From assembly GCA_030323885.1 (NCBI GenBank), contig CM059189.1:48119015-48183014 (forward strand): a stretch of 64,000 bases of DNA. The letters run 5' to 3'. The stretch's first letter is position 1. Every line of letters begins with the position of its first letter. Made by a program: the position numbers and the translations under genes. Positions 19,190 through 30,040 of the stretch are shown piece after piece. A model generated the notes under the pieces. That model was not told the DNA's origin, did not search any database, and saw nothing but the letters and a program-made list of their open reading frames with translations. Origin of the DNA: Branchipolynoe longqiensis (Eukaryota; Annelida; Polychaeta; Phyllodocida; Polynoidae).

Positions 19190-21390
19190 AATGAGCAGGG
19201 GTCCTCAAACACCAAGGCCGACCCTGCGGGAATTCACCGAGGGTGGGCCGTGGATTGGAAGGTTCCGACTGAGTAACCAGACCGGGTTGTTTGTAATAGT
19301 GGCCGCCGCCAATATGACACCCGTGAACACGCACCCCAGGATCCACACGGCGCCCCCCGCACCAACGATTCGACATCCGCCTCACAAACACTTCACCGAG
19401 CCTTATCTTGGGTTGGTTGGTTGTTGGAGTTTTACGTCCGGGCAACATCTAAGGGTAATGTGGCCGCCTCCAATATGACACCCGTGAACACACACCCCAG
19501 GATCCACACGGCACTCCTGCACCAATGATTCGACGTCCGCCTCACAAACACTTCACCGAGCCTTATCTTGGGTTGGTTGGTTGTTGGCGTTTTACGTCCG
19601 GGCAACATTTAAGGGTAATGTGGCCGCCGCCAATATGACACCCGTGAACACCCACCCCATGATCCACACGGCGCCCCCCGCACCAACGATTCGATGTCCG
19701 CCTCACAAACACTTCACCGAACCTTATCTTGGGTTGGTTGGTTGTTGGAATTTTACGTCCGGGCAACATCTAAGGGTAATGTGGCCGCCGCCCATATGAC
19801 ACCCGTGAACACACACCCCAGGATCCACACGGCACCCCCCGCACCAACGATTCAACGTCCGCCTCACAAACACTACACCAAGCCTTATCTTGGGTTGGTT
19901 GGTTGTTGGAGTTTTACATCCAGGCAACATCTAAGGGTAATGTGGCCACCGCCAATATGACACCCGTGAACACACACCCCAGGATCCACACGGCGCCCCC
20001 CGCACCAACGATTCGATGTCCACCTCACAAACACTTCACTGAGCCTTATCTTGGGTTGGTTGGTTGTTGGAGTTTTACATCTGGGCAACATCTAAGGGTA
20101 ATGTGACTGCCGCCAATATGACACCCGTGAACACACACCCCAGGATCCACACGGCGCCCCTGCATCAACGATTTGACGTCCGTCTCACAAACACTTCACC
20201 GAGCCTTATCTTGGGTTGGTTGGTTGTTGGAGTTTTATGTCTGGGCAACATCTAAGGGTAATGTGGACTCCGCCAATATGACACCCGTGAACACACACCC
20301 CCGGATCCACATGGCGCCCCTGCACCAATGATTCGACAACTGCCTTAAAAACACTTCACCGAGCCTTATCTTGGGTTGGTTGGTTGTTGGAATTTTACGC
20401 CCGGGCAACATCTAAGGGTAATGTGGCCGCCGCCCATATGACACCCGTGAACACGCACCCCAGGATCCACACGGCACCCCCCGCACCAACGATTCAACGT
20501 CCGCCTCACAAACACTACACCAAGCCTTATCTTGGGTTGGTTGGTTGTTGGAGTTTTACGCCCAGGCAACATCTATGGGTAATGTGGCCACCGCCAATAT
20601 GACACCCATGAACACACACCCCAGGATCCACACGGTGCCCCCGCACCAACGTTTCGACATCCGCCTCACAAACACTTCACCGAGCCTAATCTTGGGTTGG
20701 TTGCTTATTGGAGTTTTATGTCCAGGCAACATCTAAGGGCAATGTGGCCGCCGCCAATATGACACCCGTGAACACACACCCCAGGATCCACATGGCGCAC
20801 CCTGCACCAACGATTCGACATCCACCTCACAAACACTTCACTGAGCCTTATCTTGGGTTGGTTGGTTGTTGGAGTTTTACATCTGGGCAACATCTAAGGG
20901 TAATGTGACTGCCGCCGATATGACACCCGTGAACACACACCCCAGGATCCACACGGCGCCCCCGCACCAATGATTTGACGTCCGTCTCACAAACACTTCA
21001 CCGAGCCTTATCTTGGGTTGGTTGGTTGTTGGAGTTTTATGTCTGGGCAACATCTAAGGGTAATGTGGACTTAGCCAATATGACACCCGTGAACACACAC
21101 CCCAGGATCCACATGGCGCCCCTGCACCAATGATTCGACAACTGCCTTAAAAACACTTCACCGAGCCTTATCTTGGGTTGGTTGGTTGTTGGAGTTTTAT
21201 GTCCAGGCAACATTTAAGGATAATGTGGGCTCTGCCAATATGACACCCGTGAACACACACCCCAGGATCCACACGGCGCCCCCGCACCAACGATTCGACG
21301 TCCGCCTCACAAACACTTCACCGAGCATTATCTAGGGTTGGTTTGTTGTTGGAGTTTTACGTCCGGGCAACATCTAAGGGCACCGATTTG
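19190..21390. repeat. ~161-bp satellite that includes a SINE-A tail
   Basis: About 13 units of ~161 bp. Each has GGGTTGGTTGGTTGTTGGAG, TTTTACGTCCGGGCAACATC (SINE-A 3' end, minus orientation), then AATATGACACCCGTGAACAC, CCCAGGATCCACACGGCGCC and CGCCTCACAAACACTTCACC. The first unit (19191-19420) lacks the SINE part and has extra upstream sequence, so it may be the founder. Units differ by a few percent; two variants alternate. Open frames follow the repeat. Confidence 0.92.
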
Positions 21391-21960
21391 TGACACTGTG
21401 CAGTCACGTCGATTTTATAGTGTTTCTGTTGAATGTTCAAATTTTACGTCTAAGGTCATATCAGGACGGGTACCGACTTGTGACAGTGCGCACTCATGGC
21501 GACTTTATGGTTGGTTGGGTGTTGGAGTTTTACGTCCTGGCTACATCTAAGGTCATATCAGGACGGGTACCGACTTGTGTCAGTGCGCACTCATGGCGAC
21601 TTTATAGTGCTTTGGTTGTTGGAGTTTGCTTTGGTTGTTGGAGTTTGACGGTGCCAACTTGTGACAGTGCACACTCATGACGATTTTATAGTTGGTTGAA
21701 TGTTGGAGTTTTACGTCCTGGCAACATCTAAGGTCATATCAGGATGGGTACCGACTTGTGACAGTGCCATATTATAGTGCTTTGGTTGGTTGTTCATGTT
21801 TTACGTCTTGGCAACATCTAAGGTCATATCAGGATGGGCACCGACTTGTGACAGTGTCGTCATTCATGGTAATTTAATAGTGCTTTGGTTGGTTGTTGGA
21901 GTTTTACATCCTGGCAATTTCTAAGGTCATATCAGGACGGGTAACAACTTGCAACAGTGC
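21340..21960 (-). repeat. Tandem array of SINE-A 3' ends
   Basis: Roughly six consecutive partial copies of the last 60-110 bases of SINE-A (TTTTACGTCCTGGCAACATC, GGTACCGACTTGTGACAGTG, CTCATGGCGACTTTATAG), each re-starting at GGTTGTTGGAG. It bridges the satellite and the longer SINE-A copy on its right. Confidence 0.85.
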
Positions 21961-22150
21961 AAACTCATGGCAACTTTATAGCGCTGCCCCATCAGGAAAT
22001 CAGGCCACCAGCACCATGACCCGATTTCCCACTCAGTCACATTGTCATGACACTGAGTCAACCAGTCCTTGCCCTGTCCTATTAATGATGAGTGGCAGGC
22101 TAGGAAGGGTTAAGTATCAATAGTGTAAGTCACTGGTCTAACTCGACGAG
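21890..22150 (-). mobile_element. SINE-A body, head-truncated
   Basis: Tail to body up to the GACTCGACGAG junction. The head is replaced by the next copy. Confidence 0.8.
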
Positions 22151-22420
22151 GACAGGTATCGACTTGTGAGAGCGCACACTCGTGATGACTTTATAGTGCT
22201 GCCTCACTGGGAGACCAGGTTGCTGCTGTCATGACCCAATATCACACTCAGTCACATTACCCTGACACTGAGCTAACTAGTCCTTGCCCTATCCTAATAA
22301 TGCCGAGCACCATGATAGGAAGCGACAAGTATCAATTATGTACGCCATTGATTTGACTCGACAGGGAATCAAACTCCTGACCTTCCGCACAGGAAGCCTG
22401 CGTCACCGCATCCAGTGTAC
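22151..22420 (-). mobile_element. SINE-A, head type 2, tail-truncated
   Basis: Starts at GACAGGTATCGACTTGTGAG and extends through a type 2 head (CCTTCCGCACAGGAAGCCTG). Tandem with the previous copy. Confidence 0.8.
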
Positions 22421-22499
22421 CTTTAAGTAACACAATCTTTTAACATTAACGCCGCCTTTTATTGTGCTACTTTAACACCCCAACCCCCACGCCCCCCTT

Positions 22500-22640
22500 A
22501 GGGCAAAAAAATGGTGATCATCCCCGCCTGTGATTGAAAAATCGCCCTTCCCTGATTTCTTTTGATTTTTTTATGGGTTTACATTTTTTTTAAATGGGCC
22601 CGGCTAGCAGCAATTATACTTTCAGAGTATGGACAGTGGT
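22500..22640 (+). repeat. Dispersed repeat R, copy 1
   Basis: GATCATCCCCGCCTGTGATT and GGCCCGGCTAGCAGCAATTA are matched at 63205-63290 with moderate divergence. Family unknown, non-coding. Confidence 0.55.
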
Positions 22641-22749
22641 AACCACCGTAACACCATGTGCATGCACTGGAACTGATTGTCATGTAATTCCAATCAAATC
22701 ACGTCAAAAATACTGAGAGACAAAATGATTCAAAATTAATTTGAAAAAA

Positions 22750-23336
22750 CTGCCCGCCGGACAATGATTTGTGTGATTAAAAGGGCCATTACTAACTCTT
22801 TTTCAAAGTTGGCCCTATTGGTGGATTTATTATCAGGGAGGCTATTTGTAGCACAGCGTCGCATTTTGTGGGTTTTATTATATTTAATTTTATGTTATTA
22901 TGTTATTATATTATTATGTTATTTTGACCCCCCCACCCCCACCCCCACCCTCCATTGGTGAATTTATTAGCAGGGTGGCTATTGGGTGCACAGCCCCGCG
23001 CGTGTCCCGAACTGACGGACTGATTGATGAAGGCGCGCATGCACACTGGCGTCAATGTGCACCCTTATTTGTACAGCGTCCCTGGCCGGACCAGTCTGCG
23101 CGTTCCTATTCTGGTCACCATGGTGACACCCGAGTCGAGTGGCGGCCATTGTAGGTGGCGCTGTAGTCGCAGACCGCTGCTGAATGGCCGCCAGACATGC
23201 GCTTTGGTGCCACCATGAAGCCACCATTGTGACTGTGAGACGCTGCTCACGTGTGTGGTGTGTGTGTGTGTGGGGGGGGGGGTGTCTGGTGTGGTGAGTG
23301 TGTGTATGGTGGGTGGGGGTGGGGGGGATTTGTTTG
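22750..23336. other. Unassigned sequence, CpG-rich in the middle
   Basis: A ~35-bp word (GGTGGATTTATTATCAGGGA) recurs with changes at 22953. Between 22990 and 23250 the DNA is CpG-rich with GGCGGCCATT and AATGGCCGCC (YY1-like words). A G-rich run lies at 23260-23330. No convincing gene. Confidence 0.4.
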
Positions 23337-23397
23337 TTTGTTGGTGTTTTAAGTCCTGGCAACATCTAAGGTCGTATCAGGACAGGTACCGACATTC
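23337..23397 (-). mobile_element. SINE-A tail fragment
   Basis: GTGTTTTAAGTCCTGGCAAC through CAGGTACCGACA; only the last ~60 bases of the SINE. Confidence 0.7.
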
Positions 23398-23435
23398 CCT
23401 CACTCGAAAGCAGACGCCAACAATTCAATCCCTTA

Positions 23436-23967
23436 AGGCCCTGTCACACTTTACCGGATTGTGGAAACGGATTGAAACGGAACAAAGTCCATTGATATCC
23501 GGCAAAGTCTGGTTTGTGTCCATTTATATATCTGTTGATATCCATTGATATCCATTGATATCCGTTTATATCCGTTTATATCCGTTTATATCCGGCCAGA
23601 TCCGTTACAAGTTTTGAGCATGCACAAAACTTGTAACAGATTGCGCCGGACTGACGCATGCAGTTATTATGCTTTACCGTACATTCCCCATCCTTTCCCC
23701 GTCCATTCCCCGTCCGTTCCCCATCCATTCCCCATCCGTTCCCCGTGCGTTCCCCGTCCGTTCTTTTGTATACTGAATTGTCCGTTGATCGTTAGATAAG
23801 TTATCAATCATTACCGTCCGTTACCATCTGTTACCCGTCTGTTATCGTCTGTTACAATTATATTACCGTCCATTACATAATCGATATATTTCACGTCCGA
23901 ATCACACCAGACTAGAATATATTTGTCCGGCTCTATCCGTTTTCTCAATCTGGCGAGGTGTGACAGG
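23436..23967. mobile_element. MITE-E copy 2
   Basis: Left end AGGCCCTGTCACACTTTACC after TTA; the right end GGCGAGGTGTGACAGG runs into a SINE-A head, so the right flank is lost. The interior is diverged: TATCCGTT words (23520-23610) and CCATCCGTTCCCCGTC words (23690-23765) replace CCGGAC words. Confidence 0.7.
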
Positions 23968-24325
23968 TGGCCGAAACGGCAGAGTGCAGGATTCACATGC
24001 AAAATGTCAGGAGTTTGAAATGCGGCTGAGTCAAACCAATGACTTACAAAATTGAGACTCGTGGCTACCTAGTCAGTGCTAGTCTGGCACTCGGCATTAA
24101 TAGGAAAGGGCAAGAACTGGTTAGTTCACTACATGCATCAGGATAATGTGACGTGGTGGGAAATCGAATCACTATAAAGTGGCCATGAGTGCGAACTAGT
24201 TCCAGCAACCTGGTCTCCCACTGGGGAAGCACTATAAAGTCACCATATAGTGTGCACTGTCACAAGTCAGTACCCATCCTGATATGACCTTATATGTTAC
24301 CAGGCTGCAAAGCCTAAGCAAACAA
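23968..24325 (+). mobile_element. SINE-A, head type 2, with internal duplication
   Basis: Head fused to the MITE-E end, body present. The AGCACTATAAAGT region occurs twice (24169 and 24227), so part of the body is duplicated. Tail decayed. Confidence 0.75.
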
Positions 24326-24352
24326 ACAAAACAAAAAACCTCCACCTCTCGG

Positions 24353-24475
24353 TAATATAGCACGATAATATAGCACGTTGATATAGCACGTTGATATAGC
24401 CCGTTGATATAGCATGTTGATATAGCATGTTGATATAGCACATTGATATAACACAATATAACACATTGGTATGCA
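24353..24475. repeat. 13-bp minisatellite (GATATAGCACGTT)
   Basis: About nine imperfect 13-bp units. The array resumes at 25243 on the other side of a LINE fragment. Confidence 0.9.
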
Positions 24476-24621
24476 GGTATAGCAATACCTCAAGGAGTTT
24501 GACGCCCCTGCCTTGCAGAGTTGTAAACCACTGCCTTGTGGTACAGGTCCTTGACAGAACCGAAGGCTAAGGGAGCAAACCCTAAACAGAAAACCATGTC
24601 ACTGTGGCAGCATTAAGGGCG

Positions 24622-25242
24622 GTTGATGTATGGAACTCCCAACATCTCCCGACCAGCCACTGCAGGGACAAATAGTTTTGCGCCTGTCTTGACATGTTCT
24701 TGCCGGTCTGAAACCTCTATTTGCTCCCCGAGAGAGTGCCGCTGGTAACTTGCAAAAGCCAGCAGCACTTCAACACTTTTGCAGGCAGCTTTCATGAAAT
24801 GTCCCTACTATACGGAGCCGAGGCCTGGACAGTGTACAGACAGCAGGTGAAAAAGCTGCATGCCTTCATGATGCGACATCTGCGTTCAATCATGAGGCTA
24901 ACCTGGAAGGACAAAGTGACGAATAAGGAAATACTCGAACGGATGGGGCTGCCCTCTATGGAAGATCTTCTGATCAAAAAGAATCTCCGGTGGACTGGAC
25001 ACCTCATGAGGATGTCATCAGACAGGCTACCAAAGCAGATCCTTTATTCTCAACTGTCTTCTGGCTACAGAAAGAGAGGGCGCCCCCGTCTCCGGTTCAG
25101 GGATACCATCAAGAGAAACCTGAAGCTGAGAGACATTAAGACCGACTCATGGACGCAACTCTCACAGCAGAGAGCTAAATGGAGAGCGGCAGTCAAGTAA
25201 TGAAAGCAGTCTTTGTCGCATCGCGACCGACAGCATGATGAT
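24622..25242 (+). mobile_element. LINE C-terminal fragment, copy 1
   Basis: Open frame to 25200 ends with the RT C-terminal region of a second non-LTR lineage. Visible words: LLYGAEAWTVYR, KLHAFMMRHLRSI, NKEILERMGLPSMEDLLI, LRWTGHLMRMS, RLPKQILYSQL and RKRGRPRLRF. It lacks all catalytic RT motifs. The 5' ~170 bp (CCAACATCTCCCGACCAGCC onward) is not RT, yet it is shared with copy 2 at 44093. Relative to copy 2 it has a ~54-bp deletion just before LLYGAEAW. The 3' end is CAGCATGATGATAA. It sits inside the 13-bp minisatellite. Confidence 0.85.
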
Positions 25243-26040
25243 AACACGTTGATATGGCACGTCGATATAGCAAGTCAATATATCACATTGATATAGCACG
25301 TTGATATGTTGCGTTGATATAGGGCATTGATATAGCATGTTGACGTAGCATGTTCATATAGCACACTAATATAGAACTTGACATAGCACATTGACGTAGC
25401 GCGTTGATATTGCATGTTGATATATCATGTTGATATAGCACGTTGATATAGCACGTTCATATTGCACATTGATATTGCACATTGATATTGCATGTTGATA
25501 TAGCACGTTGACATTGCAAGTTGATATTGCACATTGATATTGCATGTTGAAATAAAATGTTGTTATAGCACGTTGATATAGCACATTGATATAGCACATT
25601 GATATGGCACCTTGGTATATCATCATGATATAGCATCTTGATAATGATAGAGCACCTAGATATAGTCCCTTGATAAATATAGAGCGCCTTGATATAGCCC
25701 GTTGATATAGCACGTTGATATAACACGTTGATATAACACCTTGGTATAGCACCTTGATATAACACCTTGATAATGATAGAGCACCTTGATATAACACCTT
25801 TATATAGCACCTTGATGTAACACCTTGGTAATGATAGATCAGCTTGATATAGCACCTTGATAATGATAGAACACGTTGCGATATCACGTTGATACTGATA
25901 TAGCACCTTGATAATGATATAGCACGTTGATAATTATATAGCACGTTTATATAGCACCTTGATATATCACCTTGACATATCACCTTCATAATGATATACC
26001 ACCTTGATAATGATATAGCACGTTGATAATGATATAGCAT
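25243..26040. repeat. 13-bp minisatellite and TGATAATGATAGAGCACCT variants
   Basis: GATATAGCACGTT units at the left, grading into longer units with TTGATAATGATAGAGCACC at the right. Open frames on the minus strand are artefacts. Confidence 0.92.
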
Positions 26041-26580
26041 ATGCGTGGGTAGGCCAAATGCGGCAGACACTCCCAAACTCCATCGTGCTCTATCAACTAA
26101 AAGCCGATCGGCCCTCTATAAGTAGAATACACACATACAATCACAAAAGACTCTTTCACCGAAATTCGCCGCGTTCATTAATGTACTTCAACAACTAATA
26201 AACCACCGTTCGCTGGAAGAAAGACGATGTGAGCAGTCTCCGCTAGGTGTCAATATCTGTCTGAGCTGTCAATATTGACTGCGCACTCTGCTTTCTATAA
26301 CTGTGATCAGAGAGGCAGACAGGGGTGGACAGATCCTAATGTGCCAAGCTCCCAGGCGGGTGGCTTCACCGCCTAGGCGCCCACATAATGCCCGTGTTTG
26401 TGCCACGGTCCGCGTGTGTTTGAAGTGCCATTATGCCACTTCCCTAATCACACATTATTATATCTGTCACCCTAGCCGTATGAATGCTTAGTCTGTTGCG
26501 GCAATCATACAGTATCCACGTGGAGGTGGGGTGTCGATGGTGGGGTGGGGGTGGGGTGGGTTGGAGGGGCGGGGGTGTAT
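26041..26580. other. Unassigned sequence
   Basis: Mixed composition with a short open frame (26303-26491) that shows no motif, and a G-rich stretch at 26520-26575. No match elsewhere in the window. Confidence 0.4.
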
Positions 26581-26581
26581 T

Positions 26582-26612
26582 AAAGTTGCATAGTTCGGCG
26601 GTTTTGAGTTTC
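26582..26612. mobile_element. MITE-B end fragment
   Basis: TTAAAGTTGCATAGTTCGGC and GGTTTTGAGTTTCT, the first ~30 bases of MITE-B, then simple repeat. Confidence 0.6.
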
Positions 26613-26639
26613 TCTTCCCTCCCTTTTTTCCTTCCTTAT

Positions 26640-27400
26640 TATTTGTATTTTTATTATTGATGTTATTATTATTATTATCATCCTTTATTATCCATCGTTA
26701 TGCTTCATTATGCTTTATTATGCTTTATTATGCTTTATTATCCTTTATTATCCTTCATTATGTTTTATTATCCTTTATTATCCTTCATTATCCGTTACTG
26801 TCCTTTATTATAATGTATTATCCTTTATTATCCTTTATTATGTTATCCTTAATTATGTTTAATTATCCTTTATTATCCTTATTTTCCTTTATTATGCTTT
26901 ATTTTCCTTTATTATCCTTTATTTTCCTTTATTATCCTGTGTTATCCTTTATTATCTTTAATATGCTTTATTATCCCTTATTATCCTTTATTATCCTTTC
27001 TTGTCATTTGCTATAATTTATTTTCATTTATTATAATTTATTATAATTTATTAACATTGATCTTCTTTTTTAAAATCATTTTTAATCAGTTATCATTTAG
27101 TACATTTATCATTTTTGTAAATATATTATTATCATTTATTATCATTTATTATTACTTATTATTACTTATTATCACTTATTATCATATGTTATCATCTGTT
27201 ATCATGTATTGAAACAACCACCTCGTCCCACTCTTGTAGAGCAAGGCGATCTTAGTATCATTTAGTATAATTTTGGTATAATTTATTATCCTTTAGTACC
27301 CTTTAGTATCCGTTAGGATCATTTAGTATCATTTAGTATCATTTAATATCATATAGTATCATTTAGTATCACTTAGTATCATCTTTATGGAAAGAGATTG
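26640..27400. repeat. TTATTATCCTT-type simple repeat
   Basis: TTATTATCCTT, TTATTATCATT and TTAGTATCATT words in succession over ~750 bp, each type forming a block. Non-coding. Confidence 0.92.
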
Positions 27401-28128
27401 GGTTGATCTTACTTTTAGTTTAATCAGCTGTTAATGTAACTTTTATTTCAAATAGCTAACTTCGGAGATAATTGAAGTGCAAATATGCCACATTAATTTT
27501 GCTGTGCATGTCAACACTCCTGACACCAGAGACTTCAGCAGTAGCTACCTCTATTAAAGTATTATATTTACTTAGTATTTCCTTCTATGCAGTAAAAAAA
27601 ATGCTTAAAGCTGCATAGTCCGATGAAAACAATTTCAAAAGCAAAGCACTTCACCCAAATTTGATCTTACATTTCCAACTTAGATCTGGGTGTACTTACT
27701 TACCACAAAGACCCTATAATACTAAGACGGCTCCCTCAGCCTGTACTGTGTAATCAAAATGATCAAACCCACCACTTGGTGCGCTGGCTGTTCTCCTGGT
27801 TAAACAGTTGCTATATTATATGTATAAATCTATATATGAATGTGAAAGATGTGTGATGATGGTGATGCTGATGATGCTGATGATGATGGGTATTTGTTCA
27901 TAGCAATTTCATATTGACCTGTATTCATACTTACCTATCTCATGTATAATATAATTGTATGTGTTTACATGTGAAACACCAAACAGCAGCCGGCTGATCA
28001 AAGTGGCAAACAAGGTGGCACTGTGAAATTTACATTACCATGGGAGAGATAGGGAGTGAGCCGTCTTAGTATTAAAGGGTCTTTGCTTACCATTAGTTGT
28101 ATAGAACATACTAAACCAATTTAATAGA
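27401..28128. mobile_element. MITE-B fragments, one inside another, hosting MITE-F
   Basis: A MITE-B without its first end (27401-27605) stops at ATGCTTAA. There a second MITE-B in reverse orientation begins (AAAGCTGCATAGTCCGATGA); its interior is broken by MITE-F and its far end is lost near 28128. Confidence 0.65.
27706..28085. mobile_element. MITE-F (380 bp, 7-bp target duplication)
   Basis: Inverted ends CAAAGACCC-TATAATACTAAG and CTTAGTATTAAA-GGGTCTTTG, about 30 bp with few mismatches. Flanked by CTTACCA at 27699-27705 and 28086-28092. The interior has a GATGATGATGCT microsatellite. Ends resemble those of hAT elements (CA-G), but those usually make 8-bp duplications. Confidence 0.85.
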
Positions 28129-28130
28129 TT

Positions 28131-28455
28131 GTTTGTTGCTGATTTATGTCCTAGCAACATCTACGGTCATATCAGGACAGGTACCAACTTGTGAGAGTAC
28201 GCACTCATGGCGACTTTATAGTGCTGCCCGATGGGTTCGAACCCTGGTCGAGTTAAACCGATGACTTAGCAATTTATACTTGTCGCTTCCTAGCCAGCAT
28301 TAATAGGATAGGGCAAGGACTGGTTGGCTCAGTGTCAGGATAATTTGACTGAGTGTGATATCAGGTCTTGGTGCTGATGGCCTGGTCTCCCACTCGGGAA
28401 ACACTAGAAAGTCACCATACGTGTGCACTGTCACAAGTCGGTACCCGTCCTGATA
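28131..28455. mobile_element. Two SINE-A pieces in inverted orientation
   Basis: 28131-28230 is the minus-strand 3' part; 28232-28455 is a plus-strand copy from the B-box (GGGTTCGAACCCTGG) to CCGTCCTGATAT. They meet at TGCCCGATGGG. The second is interrupted near its 3' end by a LINE tail. Confidence 0.75.
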
Positions 28456-28620
28456 TTTTTTTTTTTTTTTGTATGGGGTGTTTATGCTATCCATAACATG
28501 TGAGCCCGGATGATCGGGCTTGTTTTCAATGCTGGGCAGTTTTCGGCTTTTTTCTTTTTCTTATAGTTGGTGTTTATGGTTAGTAAACATTATGACTTTA
28601 TATGTTGACTGGAAGTTAAT
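28456..28620 (-). mobile_element. LINE 3' tail inserted in SINE-A
   Basis: Plus-strand T14 (poly(A)), GTTTATGCTATCCATAAC, hairpin AGCCCG-ATCATC-CGGGCT (minus strand, 28503-28520) and TTGTTTTCAATGCTGGGCAG. The SINE tail AACAACCAACC resumes at 28621. Confidence 0.75.
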
Positions 28621-28705
28621 CTGCAACAACCAACCAACTGAAGCCTATGGTTTGAACATTGTTACGTGCTTCCTAACATTCATAGTGCATGTTTTCACTT
28701 CAAGT

Positions 28706-29212
28706 ATATACAGTCTACTCTGTCTATAATGGACACCCATGGGACTGGAGCAAGATGCCGTTATAGCGAGAGATCCGTTATCGGCAGAGACTGACTGACG
28801 GAATGGGTTGAAACCAATGTTTTTCTTTTATACTTGACTGACTAGGACGGTCCTTACAAAGTCATTTCTACAATTTATCATTTGTACAATTAGTCATTTC
28901 TACTATTCATCACTTCTACAATTTGTCATTTGTACAATTTGTCATTTCTACAATTTGTCATTTCTACAATTGGTCCTTTGTACAATTAGTCATTTCTACT
29001 ATATTATAACTATATGGCATGTCGTTATTGACAGAGAATATTGATCAAATAGGTGAAAAAGCGGTTCGTTTTCCCGCATAAGACAGTTGCCAGTGAAACA
29101 CAGAGGCAATGCTATTAAATTAAAGGGGTGCCGTGACAGGACTAGCACTTCTTGCCATCATTGACAGAGATTCGTTATTGACAGAGGCCGTTATTGACAG
29201 AGTAGACTGTAT
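28706..29212. mobile_element. MITE-I (TACAGTCTACTCTGTC ends)
   Basis: Perfect inverted ends TACAGTCTACTCTGTC and GACAGAGTAGACTGTA with TA at the borders, as in pogo/Tc1-mariner elements. It contains a minisatellite of TCATTTCTACAATT words (28858-28995) and repeated GTTATTGACAGAG words. Confidence 0.85.
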
Positions 29213-29275
29213 TTATATTCAAAGCTGGTCATTTAAAACGAAAGTTACTTCAGACTAAAGTGAAGTACATTATTA

Positions 29276-30040
29276 TATACAGCTACTGTGTGATAAGATA
29301 ACACCAACACTACAGCTGGACAGCATTGAAAACAAGCCTGAATACCCAGGCTTATATCAGAGCGCGTGTATATAAACAGATGAGAGGGACAACTCCCGGG
29401 AAAAACGGTAACACAGGCTACAGTGGCGTTCCTGGCGGTTAGTGTTGAACAAGCCTTGAGTTTGCCGGTACGCTCAGTGCAAAACATTAATTTTCTTAAA
29501 AGATTAATAGAAATCCTGAACCCTAACCATTATCAATTTAATATAACCTTGTTGGTAAATATGTTTTCTATATGTGTACTAAGCGGCTTGTTTCTATTTG
29601 GTGTAGTTTTAGAGATATTTCATTTTTCTGTAGGAAGATTGCACACGACCATTGACAATGCCTTGAGTTTGCCGTACGCGTAGTGAAAAACGTCAGTTTT
29701 ATTCCAAATTAATAGAAATCCAGAACCCTAACCGTATCAATTTAATATAATCTTGTTGGTAAACATGTTTTCTATATGTGTACTAAGCGCTTGTTTCTAT
29801 TTGGTGTAGTTTTAGAGATATTTCACTTTTTCTGTAGGAAGATTGCACACGACCATTGACAATGCCTTGAGTTTGCCCATATGCGTAAACTGTTCAACAA
29901 CCACCACTTGGAGCGCCACAGTCGGCATCTGTTACATGGTGTAGTATGGGAGTTGTCCCTCTCATCTGTTTATATACACGCTCTCTGCTTATATGCTATG
30001 GACAGTATAAATACAGCCTCAATAAAAAAAAATATTTAAA
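29276..30040 (+). mobile_element. LINE 3' tail split by MITE-D
   Basis: Left part (29276-29357) has GTGTGATAAGATAAC, GGACAGCATTGAAAACAAG and hairpin AAGCCTG-AATACC-CAGGCTT (29334-29353). The right part (29988-30040) has TGCTATGGACAGTATAAATA and the poly(A). Joined, they read as one tail. Confidence 0.85.
29358..29987. mobile_element. MITE-D (630 bp, ~38-bp TIRs, 7-bp target duplication)
   Basis: Inverted ends CAGAGCGCGTGTATATAAAC and GTTTATATACACGCTCTCTG continue as AGATGAGAGGGACAACTCCC and its complement. Flanked by CTTATAT at 29351-29357 and 29988-29994. The interior holds two ~205-bp core units (GAGTTTGCC, TTAATAGAAATCC, TTTCTATATGTGTACTAAGC), as in element Q and MITE-C. Confidence 0.92.

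Noticed and set aside
24613..24795. Minus-strand frame in the 5' segment of the LINE fragment
   Set aside because: Short, on the opposite strand to the RT part, and not kept open in the second copy.
25366..26076. 236-codon frame on the minus strand of the 13-bp array
   Set aside because: Repeat translation (13 is not a multiple of 3, and the unit lacks stops).
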